A stretch of 24,142 nt of DNA from a bacterium UBA7470 (lineage in GTDB: Bacteria; Pseudomonadota; Gammaproteobacteria; Burkholderiales; Burkholderiaceae_C), in contig DLPA01000167.1 of the NCBI GenBank assembly GCA_002479815.1, forward strand, positions 2,321 through 26,462. Direction: 5' to 3'. The stretch's first letter is position 1; each line of letters starts with the position of its first letter. The notes beneath the pieces were generated by a model that saw nothing but the letters and a program-made list of their open reading frames with translations, was not told the origin of the DNA and made no database searches. The translations under genes and the position numbers were made by a program. Of the stretch, positions 1 to 6,770 are shown piece by piece.

Positions 1-99
1 ATGGACAGCAAAATGATCAACTCTGTGATGCGAGGCGTGTTTTTAAAAGATGCCAATTTGCGCCGCGAGTTTTTATCTCTGATTCCTCGGAAAGGCTAA
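1..99 (+). CDS. C-terminal end of an unidentified protein (cut by window edge)
   Basis: An open frame runs from the first base to a TAA at 97-99 and gives 32 residues ending in LIPRKG. The window happens to begin with ATG, but a gene of this size is unlikely, so this is probably the tail of a longer gene. Only 4 bases separate its stop from the BLUF start codon, and its last codons contain the purine-rich GGAAAGG that can serve as the BLUF ribosome binding site. The two genes are therefore probably co-transcribed and translationally coupled. I do not recognise the family from this fragment. Confidence 0.5.
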   Translation: MDSKMINSVMRGVFLKDANLRREFLSLIPRKG

Positions 100-103
100 A
101 GCC

Positions 104-529
104 ATGTTGGTACGTTTGTTGTATGTCAGTCGCGCTGTTGATAAAAACGACAAAGTCGCCATTGATGCCATTTTGGCCAGTGCCCGCCACCACAACCCCG
201 AACACGGCATCACCGGTGTGTTGTGTTATGGCGGCGGCATCTTTTTGCAAGCGATTGAGGGCGGTCGTACCGCAGTCAATGAGTTGTATGCGCAGATCAT
301 TCGTGATCCTCGCCACCAAGCCGTACAACTCTTGCACTATGAAGAGATCACCGAGCGCCGTTTTGGGGGCTGGACGATGGGGCAAGTGAACTTGGCGAAG
401 CTCAACACGTCCATCGTCTTGAAATACTCCGAACGCCCCGAGTTCGATCCCTACACGGTCTCAGGCCGCGTCAGCTTGGCCTTGCTGGAGGAGTTGATGG
501 CGACAGCCTCTATCGTCGGGCGGGTGTAA
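104..529 (+). CDS. Short BLUF-domain blue-light sensor protein
   Basis: The product is a 141-residue protein made almost entirely of one BLUF domain (about residues 2-95), which binds FAD non-covalently and senses blue light. The residues that define the photocycle are all present: Tyr7, Asn31, Gln49, Trp90 and Met92. Their spacing matches AppA Tyr21, Asn45, Gln63, Trp104 and Met106 exactly, with a constant offset of 14. The HNPEHGITGVL and FLQAIEG stretches are typical of the family. There is no fused EAL, GGDEF or other output domain, so it belongs to the short BLUF class, which signals through a partner protein. About 45 C-terminal residues form a helical cap. The start at 104 follows GGAAAGG at suitable spacing. 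The partner cannot be told from the sequence; the genes on either side are candidates only. Confidence 0.93.
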   Translation: MLVRLLYVSRAVDKNDKVAIDAILASARHHNPEHGITGVLCYGGGIFLQAIEGGRTAVNELYAQIIRDPRHQAVQLLHYEEITERRFGGWTMGQVNLAKLNTSIVLKYSERPEFDPYTVSGRVSLALLEELMATASIVGRV

Positions 530-543
530 CGCCACAGGTGATG

Positions 544-1422
544 ATGCACGACTCGCCCTTGCTGCTGGGCTGTGATTTCAGCAGCAGCCCCAGCCGCCAA
601 AAAACCATCGTCATCGCCTTAGGGTACTGCACAGACGGCATGGTACAGCTCACCGAGCTGCGGCACTACCGCAATTTGACAGCTTGGCAGGCCGATTTGG
701 CCGCTTGGCCCGCATGGGTGGGCGGTTTTGATCTGCCCTTTGGCTTGCCGCGTGCGTTGGTGCAGGTTTGGGGCTGGCCCGCCGATTGGCAGCAAGTGAT
801 CCGCCATTTTTCGGCGCAGACTCGTCCCGAATTGCGAGTCAAACTGCAAGCCTTCTGCGATGCACGTCCTCAAGGCCACAAGTTTGCACACCGTGCCACC
901 GACGGCCCGGCGGGGTCTAGCCCGAGCATGAAGTGGGTCAACCCGCCCGTGGCGTGGATGTTGCACGCGGGCATGCCCCTGCTGCTGGACTTGAACGCAC
1001 ATTTCCCTGCCCACCAAGCCGCCGTCCTGACGACTCCAGATATCCAAAATGCCCCATGTGAGCGGGTGGCTTTGGAGGCTTACCCCAGTTTACTCGCCCG
1101 CACCTTGCTTGGCCTAGCCCCCCAAAGCCGCAGCTTGGGCTATAAGCAAGACGATCCTAAACGTCAAACTCCAGCCCAACGTGACACCCGTGAGCGACTG
1201 CTGCACACGCTGTTGACAGGCGCTTACCCGTGGGGTCTGCGCTTGTCAGCCACACCCGCGCAGCAAGCCCTGTGCTGCGACGACGGCAAAGGCGATGTGC
1301 TAGACGCGGTGCTGTGCTTGATGCAGGCGGCGTGGAGTTGGCAACAACACCGCCAAGGCCACCCCCGCTGGGGTTTGCCTTTGGACATTGATCCCTTAGA
1401 GGGCTGGATCGTGGGGGCTTGA
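544..1422 (+). CDS. DUF429 family protein
   Basis: This is a 292-residue cytoplasmic protein of the DUF429 family. Family hallmarks are the N-terminal strand LLLGCDFSSSPSRQK with its acidic residue, the central GGFDLPFGLPR, a KWVNPPVAWM segment, and a C-terminal block with DDGKGDVLDAVLCLMQAAW. This pattern of an acidic first strand and a late acidic helix resembles RNase H-like folds, and DUF429 has been suggested to be nuclease-like; the actual activity is unknown. The start is ambiguous: GTG 538, ATG 541 and ATG 544 are consecutive in frame. ATG 544 is chosen because AGG at 536-538 then lies 5 bases upstream. The stop is immediately followed by the ATG of the LysR-type gene, which suggests one transcript. 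Confidence 0.85.
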   Translation: MHDSPLLLGCDFSSSPSRQKTIVIALGYCTDGMVQLTELRHYRNLTAWQADLAAWPAWVGGFDLPFGLPRALVQVWGWPADWQQVIRHFSAQTRPELRVKLQAFCDARPQGHKFAHRATDGPAGSSPSMKWVNPPVAWMLHAGMPLLLDLNAHFPAHQAAVLTTPDIQNAPCERVALEAYPSLLARTLLGLAPQSRSLGYKQDDPKRQTPAQRDTRERLLHTLLTGAYPWGLRLSATPAQQALCCDDGKGDVLDAVLCLMQAAWSWQQHRQGHPRWGLPLDIDPLEGWIVGA

Positions 1423-2331
1423 ATGTTAGATGCCCGTCAGTTAGAAGCATTGGCAACCGTGGTTGAGCAGGGTAGTTTTGTAGCTGCAGCACTGCGCTTG
1501 AACTTGACACTGGCCGCCGTGTCTTTGCGGGTCAAAGCTTTGGAGGAATCTTTAGGGCAACGGCTCTTAGTACGAGGTAAAACCATACGCGCCACGGCTG
1601 CTGGCCAAACGCTCTTGACTCATGTGCGCCAAGTGCAGTCGATGGAGCAAGACGTGTTGCGTGACTTGCAACGCGGCACAACAGAGAACGACAATTGGCA
1701 AACCTTGCCTGTTGCCATCAATGCGGATTCGATGGCGAGCTGGTTTTTACCCGGTGTAGCGCCCTTGCTGGCCAAACACCGCTTGCTGCTGGACATCACC
1801 ATCGACGATCAAGATCACACGCACGATGCCCTAAAAAGCGGGGACGTGCTGGGCTGCATCACGACCTTGGCACAAGCCATGCGAGGTTGTGTGGCAGAAC
1901 CGTTAGGGGTGATGCGCTACCGCTGCGTCGCCACACCGAGCCTGCGTGAGGCGATGCTGGTGGAAGGGCATATGTCCATTCACCGTTTACTGAGCATGCC
2001 TGCGGTGATTTTTAACCGCAAAGACGGGCTGCAAGATGCTTTTCTAGTAGAACACTTTGGCTTAAAGCAGGCCAGTTATCCCCGTCACTTTGTGCCGTCG
2101 GTAGACGGATTTGAAATGGCGATTGCCTTGGGTTTAGGTTGGGGCATGGTGCCAGAGCTGCATTTCACGCCCACTCACCCTGTCTTGAATACACTGGTTG
2201 ATGTGCTGCCTGATAAGGCTGTGGATGTGGTGCTGTACTGGCAACACTGGGCACGAGAGTCTTTATCCGCCCAACGCTTGACAGCAGCCGTCAAAGCCAC
2301 CGCATCGGTGCATCTGCGCCCATTGATATAA
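1423..2331 (+). CDS. argP: LysR-type transcriptional regulator, ArgP/LysG-like
   Basis: A 302-residue LysR-family regulator. Residues 1-60 form the winged helix-turn-helix. The opening MLDARQLEALATVVEQGSF and the ESLGQRLLVRG segment are characteristic of the ArgP (IciA)/LysG branch. Residues 90-300 are the periplasmic-binding-like effector domain. In the known branch ArgP senses lysine or arginine and activates the amino-acid exporter argO/lysE, which usually lies divergently next to it. No such exporter is here: the gene follows DUF429 with zero bases between stop and start. The target is therefore elsewhere or outside the window. GGGGG at 1413-1417 is the only, weak, ribosome-binding candidate, and coupled re-initiation is plausible. 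Confidence 0.88.
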   Translation: MLDARQLEALATVVEQGSFVAAALRLNLTLAAVSLRVKALEESLGQRLLVRGKTIRATAAGQTLLTHVRQVQSMEQDVLRDLQRGTTENDNWQTLPVAINADSMASWFLPGVAPLLAKHRLLLDITIDDQDHTHDALKSGDVLGCITTLAQAMRGCVAEPLGVMRYRCVATPSLREAMLVEGHMSIHRLLSMPAVIFNRKDGLQDAFLVEHFGLKQASYPRHFVPSVDGFEMAIALGLGWGMVPELHFTPTHPVLNTLVDVLPDKAVDVVLYWQHWARESLSAQRLTAAVKATASVHLRPLI

Positions 2332-2334
2332 AAA

Positions 2335-2572
2335 TAATAGTAAAAAAAGTGAGCTGCTTACGCAAGTTTATCAATTGTAGCAGCGGATTTCAATCTAAAA
2401 ATAAGCCCAAAAAAACCAGAAAATCACTTCAACATTCATTTTTGAGGCATGGAAAACGGAGGTTTTTAGATGTTTGAGGCTATTTTTTGAACAAAAGTAG
2501 TATTTTTTAAGGATGAAAATCGCTTAAATTTCTGTATTTATTTGCGTAAGCAGCTCACTTTTTTTACTATTA
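2335..2572. repeat. Palindromic AT-rich element with 31-bp perfect terminal inverted repeats (MITE-like or giant bidirectional terminator)
   Basis: Arms 2335-2365 and 2542-2572 are exact reverse complements over 31 bases. Each contains an A7/T7 tract and the core GAGCTGCTTACGCAA. Beyond the perfect arms the similarity continues imperfectly for about 35 more bases on each side (AGC.GATTT.CA.TCT.AAAAATA). A small AAAAC-GGAG-GTTTT hairpin at 2453-2466 lies close to the centre. The 176-bp interior is AT-rich and has no credible gene. The element starts 3 bases after the argP stop and lies between convergent genes, so an RNA read from either strand would end in a long stem followed by a T tract. 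A second copy starts near 24001. The rest of this 303-bp gene-free stretch (2573-2634) has only a 5-bp CGCCT/AGGCG hairpin near 2616-2630 without a T tract. Confidence 0.85.
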
Positions 2573-2634
2573 CTTTATTTAATCGCCCAAGGGCATACAG
2601 CATATCGGGTACGCGCCTGGGGTAGGCGTGGGAC

Positions 2635-3495
2635 TTAAAACCGCTCATAGTCCAATAAAAACCGCCACTGACCTTCGGGCAAATGTTTCAAACTTATACG
2701 TCCAATCCGAATCCGCACCAGATGTTGCAAATGCAGTCCTGCTTGCTGGCACAAATCTAAGGTATCTCCTACTTGATACCCTTTGATAGCCAAGCGTAAT
2801 CGGGTGATTTTTGGGGTTTGGTGGCTGATGCTGGCCTTGATGTATGTGGGCCACGGTACATCCTCACGAGATGAAGGTGGCTGATGGAGATGCTGTAGTT
2901 GCGCTGGCAAGACGGATCCTTGAACCTCTGCCATCAACTCATGTTCCAAACCCAACGGCTCTTGAAACACGCGCGCCACACCTTTGTGCTGGGTCAATAC
3001 GACCAATCCACTGGCTGCAACCTCCAGAGGTGCAACGCAATGGAGGTGTTGCAAATGCTTTTTCAACAACGTTTGTTCAGATCGACCTGTCGCATGATGA
3101 TGTGCCAGTGTCAAATGCTCCATCCATTGCGCTTGCGACATTGCTGCCGGTTTGTGCAGCAGAACAGTCACCGCAGCCAAGGCAACAGCAGGACCTGTAC
3201 CTAAAATCTCAACACGTTGCTGAGGCTGTATTCGTCGTGGCACGTCTTGGCAAATTTCACCATTCACTTGGACACGTCCAGCCTCGATCAATCGCTCGGC
3301 TTCCATGCGGGAGCATGAGGCCATGCCCATCACGACTTTAGACAAGCGTAGCCCTTCGGCAGCAGATGCGGCAGGCTGCTGTGGCAACGGTTTAGACACG
3401 CGCACCACACGCTGGGCCACTGTCCCCGGCTTGATCTGAGGCTGAGGGTGTAAGCTCGAACGCTGAGGATCAGCAGAAGGGGCAGGGGTGTTCAT
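2635..3495 (-). CDS. S4-domain pseudouridine-synthase-like protein (RsuA/RluF type, altered catalytic motif)
   Basis: A 286-residue RsuA/RluB/RluE/RluF-type protein. It has a proline/glutamine-rich N-terminal tail (1-47), an S4 RNA-binding domain (about 48-100, LRLSKVVMGMASCSRMEAERL, RVQVNGE), then a pseudouridine-synthase fold (about 108-285). The C-terminal part, with DTLDLCQQAGL, LVRIRIGRISL and LPEGQWRFL, is typical of the family. The catalytic motif normally reads GRLD..TSGL; here it is APLEVAASGL, so the conserved Arg is Pro and the nucleophilic Asp is Glu158. The later EKEY-like motif is EHEL. The fold and RNA binding look intact, but catalytic activity is doubtful. ATG 3495 is chosen; an in-frame TTG at 3501 overlaps the stop of the upstream gene, so coupling is likely. 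No clear Shine-Dalgarno site is visible. Confidence 0.8.
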   Translation of the reverse strand: MNTPAPSADPQRSSLHPQPQIKPGTVAQRVVRVSKPLPQQPAASAAEGLRLSKVVMGMASCSRMEAERLIEAGRVQVNGEICQDVPRRIQPQQRVEILGTGPAVALAAVTVLLHKPAAMSQAQWMEHLTLAHHHATGRSEQTLLKKHLQHLHCVAPLEVAASGLVVLTQHKGVARVFQEPLGLEHELMAEVQGSVLPAQLQHLHQPPSSREDVPWPTYIKASISHQTPKITRLRLAIKGYQVGDTLDLCQQAGLHLQHLVRIRIGRISLKHLPEGQWRFLLDYERF

Positions 3496-3497
3496 GA

Positions 3498-5198
3498 TCA
3501 ATGAGGGGCAAAAATACGCTGCTCTTGCAGATGCGCAACGTGGGCTACAAGAGAGCGTTCAGCAATCGGCCATAAATGGCTGGGCACGTCACCATACGCA
3601 TGACGAACCCAGTCCGCGACTGAACCTTCGGGTAAGGCACGCATCGCGGCTTGGACTTTAGCCTCACGTTGTAAACGATGCGCTTTGAGCTGGGCAATAG
3701 CCAAAGGTGCATGACCCAACACATAGCCATGCGCGGGCAAAATAAAGGCAATCTCATCCGTGGCACACGCCAAGGACAACTTGTCTAACGAGGCCAGATA
3801 GTCCCCCATGTGTCCATCGGGGGGATCAATCACCGTGGTGCTGCCGTTGAGGATGTGATCACCGCTGAACAACAGTCCATCTTCCTCCAGCACCAAGCAG
3901 ATGTGATTCGCAGCGTGACCAGGGGTATGCAGCACACGCAAGCTGATTTTCAGTCGCAGGTCATGGCTCTGTAGTATCAAACGCTCTTGATCTTGAAGTT
4001 CTCTATCGGGCTGAAAGGCACTGTGGGGGCGTGCGGTGGGCAGGCTGGCACGCCCCAAAATAGGGGGGATTCGGTCTGCTGAGATGCAGCGCACCCGACA
4101 CAAGGCTTGCAAATCAAAGGCGCCCGGAGAATGATCGGGATGAGAGTGCGTACACACAATGGCACGAATGTCGCCACGACACGTCTGCCATAGACGTTCA
4201 AGATGGGCAGCGTCGCATGGCCCCGGATCAATGACGACGTAGCCTGTGTCCGCTTCGCCCACGATGTAGCTGTTGGTGCCCGGCCCCGTCATCATGCCGG
4301 CGTTGCCGCACGTCAGGCGTTGCACATGGCGCAGCAAGGGACGCGCTTGGCTGGTGTCCCAATCCAAGTGATGCAGCACTTGTCCATCAGGACACACCAA
4401 GGCCAGTTCGCCATATTCGGATTCGTGTTCCATAAACCGCACTTCTTGCCCTTGTCGCAGTCCTGCGCGCGGGCAACTGCTCCATTGCGGAGTGTGACGC
4501 GCTTGGCAGGTAGCCAAGAGTGCGGCTCCGCTTTGAGCCTGGGTGTGCAGATGGCGCAAGGTGCGCTCGGTGGGAAACACCAATGAAAAACGGCTTGCTT
4601 CTGACTCGCTCAAGGCTTGGCTAGGACTGATCCAAACGGGTGAAAACTGCTCTTTGTTATCAGCGATAGCCGTTTGCTCGGGAGGCATGGGCGCTACAAA
4701 GAAGTGGACATCAAATCGTTTTGCAAAATCTCGATCTGTCACCCAATGTGCCAATAAACCGACCGTATCTGTGGCTAAGACCCACCCGCGCTGGCGCAAC
4801 TGTGCGCCCAAGTCGCCATGTCGATCCAACTGCGCCACCTCAGGCGCTGTAACCCACGCGCCTGTGGCATCCCTCGCCAGCAACACGCCCATTTCTTCAA
4901 AACACTCACGCAAAGCAGCGATGGAGGCGGTGAGCAAGCGGTCGTCTTGATCGGGTCTTCGCACCGCAAACTCGTGCAACGTGGTATCACTGGCATCCAG
5001 CGCCCCACCGGGAAAGACGTGGGCATTGGGTAAAAAGCTGGCTTTGTCCGAGCGCCGCGTCATCAGCACTTCATAGCCATGCGGCGCGACAGCGGACACA
5101 GGAACTTCTCTCACCAACAACAGGGTCGCTGCAAAACGCGGCGCGGGTGGCTCACGGTAGGGGTAAAGGAGTTGAGCAGGTCTGACCATGCGTTTCAT
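3498..5198 (-). CDS. NUDIX hydrolase / metallo-beta-lactamase-fold fusion protein
   Basis: A 566-residue two-domain protein. The N-terminal half (about 20-220) is a NUDIX domain resembling the NUDT7/NUDT19 branch: FPGGALD at 62-68 and RECFEEMG at 97-104. The two halves of the Nudix box are separated by an insertion of about 25 residues. The C-terminal half (about 290-560) is a metallo-beta-lactamase fold of the LACTB2/glyoxalase-II type. It has THSHPDH (His351, His353, Asp355, His356), HTPGH (His428), FSGDH (Asp447) and LPAHG (His490), a complete set of likely zinc ligands. The fusion is, to my knowledge, recurrent in Burkholderiales. NUDIX relatives cleave CoA or nucleotide diphosphates and LACTB2 relatives cleave RNA or thioesters; the substrate here is unknown. 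It follows the SCO gene after 35 bases. A second in-frame Met lies at 5189. Confidence 0.87.
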   Translation of the reverse strand: MKRMVRPAQLLYPYREPPAPRFAATLLLVREVPVSAVAPHGYEVLMTRRSDKASFLPNAHVFPGGALDASDTTLHEFAVRRPDQDDRLLTASIAALRECFEEMGVLLARDATGAWVTAPEVAQLDRHGDLGAQLRQRGWVLATDTVGLLAHWVTDRDFAKRFDVHFFVAPMPPEQTAIADNKEQFSPVWISPSQALSESEASRFSLVFPTERTLRHLHTQAQSGAALLATCQARHTPQWSSCPRAGLRQGQEVRFMEHESEYGELALVCPDGQVLHHLDWDTSQARPLLRHVQRLTCGNAGMMTGPGTNSYIVGEADTGYVVIDPGPCDAAHLERLWQTCRGDIRAIVCTHSHPDHSPGAFDLQALCRVRCISADRIPPILGRASLPTARPHSAFQPDRELQDQERLILQSHDLRLKISLRVLHTPGHAANHICLVLEEDGLLFSGDHILNGSTTVIDPPDGHMGDYLASLDKLSLACATDEIAFILPAHGYVLGHAPLAIAQLKAHRLQREAKVQAAMRALPEGSVADWVRHAYGDVPSHLWPIAERSLVAHVAHLQEQRIFAPH

Positions 5199-5233
5199 CT
5201 TATAAGCAGTCGTGGCCTTATTTGAGGATCACT

Positions 5234-5851
5234 TCAACGCTTTTCAGCCAACACGGTTTTGATATCACCAGCCAACGCCGGTGCGCCACTGCCGTAGCGG
5301 TGATAAAGCCGCAAACGGCCTTGCGGGTCATACACGTAGCTGCCTGCAGAATGATCCATCGTGTAACTGGTGGAAGTTTTGCCCTCCACCTTTTTGTAGT
5401 ACACCTTGTACGACTGAGCCAAGGTCTTGAGTTGCTCGGGCGTGGCGTGCAAGGCCAAAAAGCTAGGATCAAAACTGGCCATATACGCTTTCATGACCTC
5501 GGGCGTGTCGCGCTCGGGGTCCACACTGATGAATAGACCCTGCAAGCGTTCAGCTTGTGGCCCTAACAAGCGTTTCGTCTCCGCCAACTCGGTCAAGGAT
5601 GTGGGACACACATCAGGACATTGGGTGTAGCCAAAAAACACGACCACCACTTTGCCTTTGAAGTCGGTCAAGCTGCGCGTTTGGCCGTTGTGGTCAGGCA
5701 AAGTAAAGCCTTGAGCGTAGTCTGCGCCCGTCAAGTCAATGCCAGAAAAAGCAGGTTTCGCAGGCTCTGAACAAGCCGAGAAAAGCACCACACTGCCAGT
5801 CAAAACTGCGTAAGCAGCTGTCTTTTTTACGATTGCACGACGTTGAAACAT
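5234..5851 (-). CDS. SCO1/SenC family copper chaperone lipoprotein
   Basis: A 205-residue SCO protein, which delivers copper to the CuA site of cytochrome c oxidase subunit II. It opens with a basic, RR-containing signal (MFQRRAIVKKTAAY) and a lipobox LFSAC, so Cys27 should be lipidated and the protein anchored at the periplasmic face. The thioredoxin-like domain has the copper ligands Cys78 and Cys82 in GYTQCPDVCPTS, and His167 in TMDHSAG. ISVDPERDTPEV is also typical of the family. ATG 5851 is preferred; a GTG two codons upstream (5857) is possible. The stop of ctaB (5859) is 7 bases upstream, so it is the last gene of the assembly half. The DNA encoding the signal peptide strongly resembles an arm of the palindromic element at 2335-2572. 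Confidence 0.93.
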   Translation of the reverse strand: MFQRRAIVKKTAAYAVLTGSVVLFSACSEPAKPAFSGIDLTGADYAQGFTLPDHNGQTRSLTDFKGKVVVVFFGYTQCPDVCPTSLTELAETKRLLGPQAERLQGLFISVDPERDTPEVMKAYMASFDPSFLALHATPEQLKTLAQSYKVYYKKVEGKTSTSYTMDHSAGSYVYDPQGRLRLYHRYGSGAPALAGDIKTVLAEKR

Positions 5852-5858
5852 ACACACA

Positions 5859-6770
5859 TTAGGATAAGAAGTAGTGATCTAATAAAAGCGCCGCAAACAG
5901 CACCGACAAATGGATCAAAGAAAAGCGAAAAGTTTTGCGAGCCAAGGCATCGGAATAATTGCGCCAGAGCTGCCAGGCATAAGCACAAAAGCCCACAGAC
6001 AAGACCACGGCGACCACCAAATATAGCCATCGACTCATGCCATAGGCCACAGGCATCAAACATGCGGCAAACAAAATAAAGGTATAGAGCAAAATTTGCA
6101 GTCGGGTGAATTCAGACCCATGCGTCACAGGCAACATGGGCAGGCCGGATTTGCGGTAGTCCTCCACACGGTATAGAGCCAAGGCCCAAAAATGGGGCGG
6201 TGTCCACAAAAAGATGATGAGAAACAGAATCCCTGCCTCCGGCCCCACATCCCCCGTCATCGCAGCCCATCCCAATACAGGTGGCATGGCTCCTGATGCA
6301 CCACCGATGACGATATTTTGCGGCGTTAAGGGTTTCAAAATCACCGTATAAATGACCGCATAGCCCACAAAGGTGGCAAAGGTCAGCCACATGGTCAAAG
6401 GATTGACAAACACATATAAAAGCGCCGAACCTGCCACACATAAGCTGGCAGAAAAGCCCAAGGTTTGTGGGTTGGTCAATTCGCCTTTGGCCGTAGGTCG
6501 CCATGCGGTGCGCTTCATTTTGGCATCAATGTGCTGCTCCACGACGCAATTAAACGCAGCTGCCGCTCCAGCCACAAGCCAAATTCCCAAACAAGCCCAC
6601 AGGATACGCCCCCATTGCTCGGTATTGGGCAAGCCCGGCACCGCCAACGCCATGCCAATCAAAGCACAAAACACGATCAGTTGCACCACACGTGGTTTAG
6701 TCAACGCATAAAACTGCCGCCAACGCGAGTGCGTGACGGCGACTGAGGTGGAAGAAGCAGCAGAACTCAT
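5859..6770 (-). CDS. ctaB: Protoheme IX farnesyltransferase (heme O synthase)
   Basis: A 303-residue polytopic membrane enzyme of the UbiA superfamily (CyoE/COX10). It transfers a farnesyl group to heme b to make heme O, the first step towards heme A. The first prenyl-diphosphate-binding motif reads NCVVEQHIDAKMKRT (Asn74, Glu78, Asp82) and is followed by the typical AWRPTAKGEL. The second polar loop is YRVEDYRKSGLPMLPV. About nine hydrophobic segments are visible, and the length is normal. Its ATG overlaps the ctaA stop in an ATGA arrangement (4 bases), so translation of the two heme A enzymes is coupled. The next gene, SCO, begins within 10 bases. Confidence 0.96.
   Translation of the reverse strand: MSSAASSTSVAVTHSRWRQFYALTKPRVVQLIVFCALIGMALAVPGLPNTEQWGRILWACLGIWLVAGAAAAFNCVVEQHIDAKMKRTAWRPTAKGELTNPQTLGFSASLCVAGSALLYVFVNPLTMWLTFATFVGYAVIYTVILKPLTPQNIVIGGASGAMPPVLGWAAMTGDVGPEAGILFLIIFLWTPPHFWALALYRVEDYRKSGLPMLPVTHGSEFTRLQILLYTFILFAACLMPVAYGMSRWLYLVVAVVLSVGFCAYAWQLWRNYSDALARKTFRFSLIHLSVLFAALLLDHYFLS

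Noticed and set aside
2335..2572. Reading the palindromic element as a CRISPR or an intact insertion sequence
   Set aside because: There are only two arms with no spaced direct repeats, and the interior is too short and has no transposase frame.
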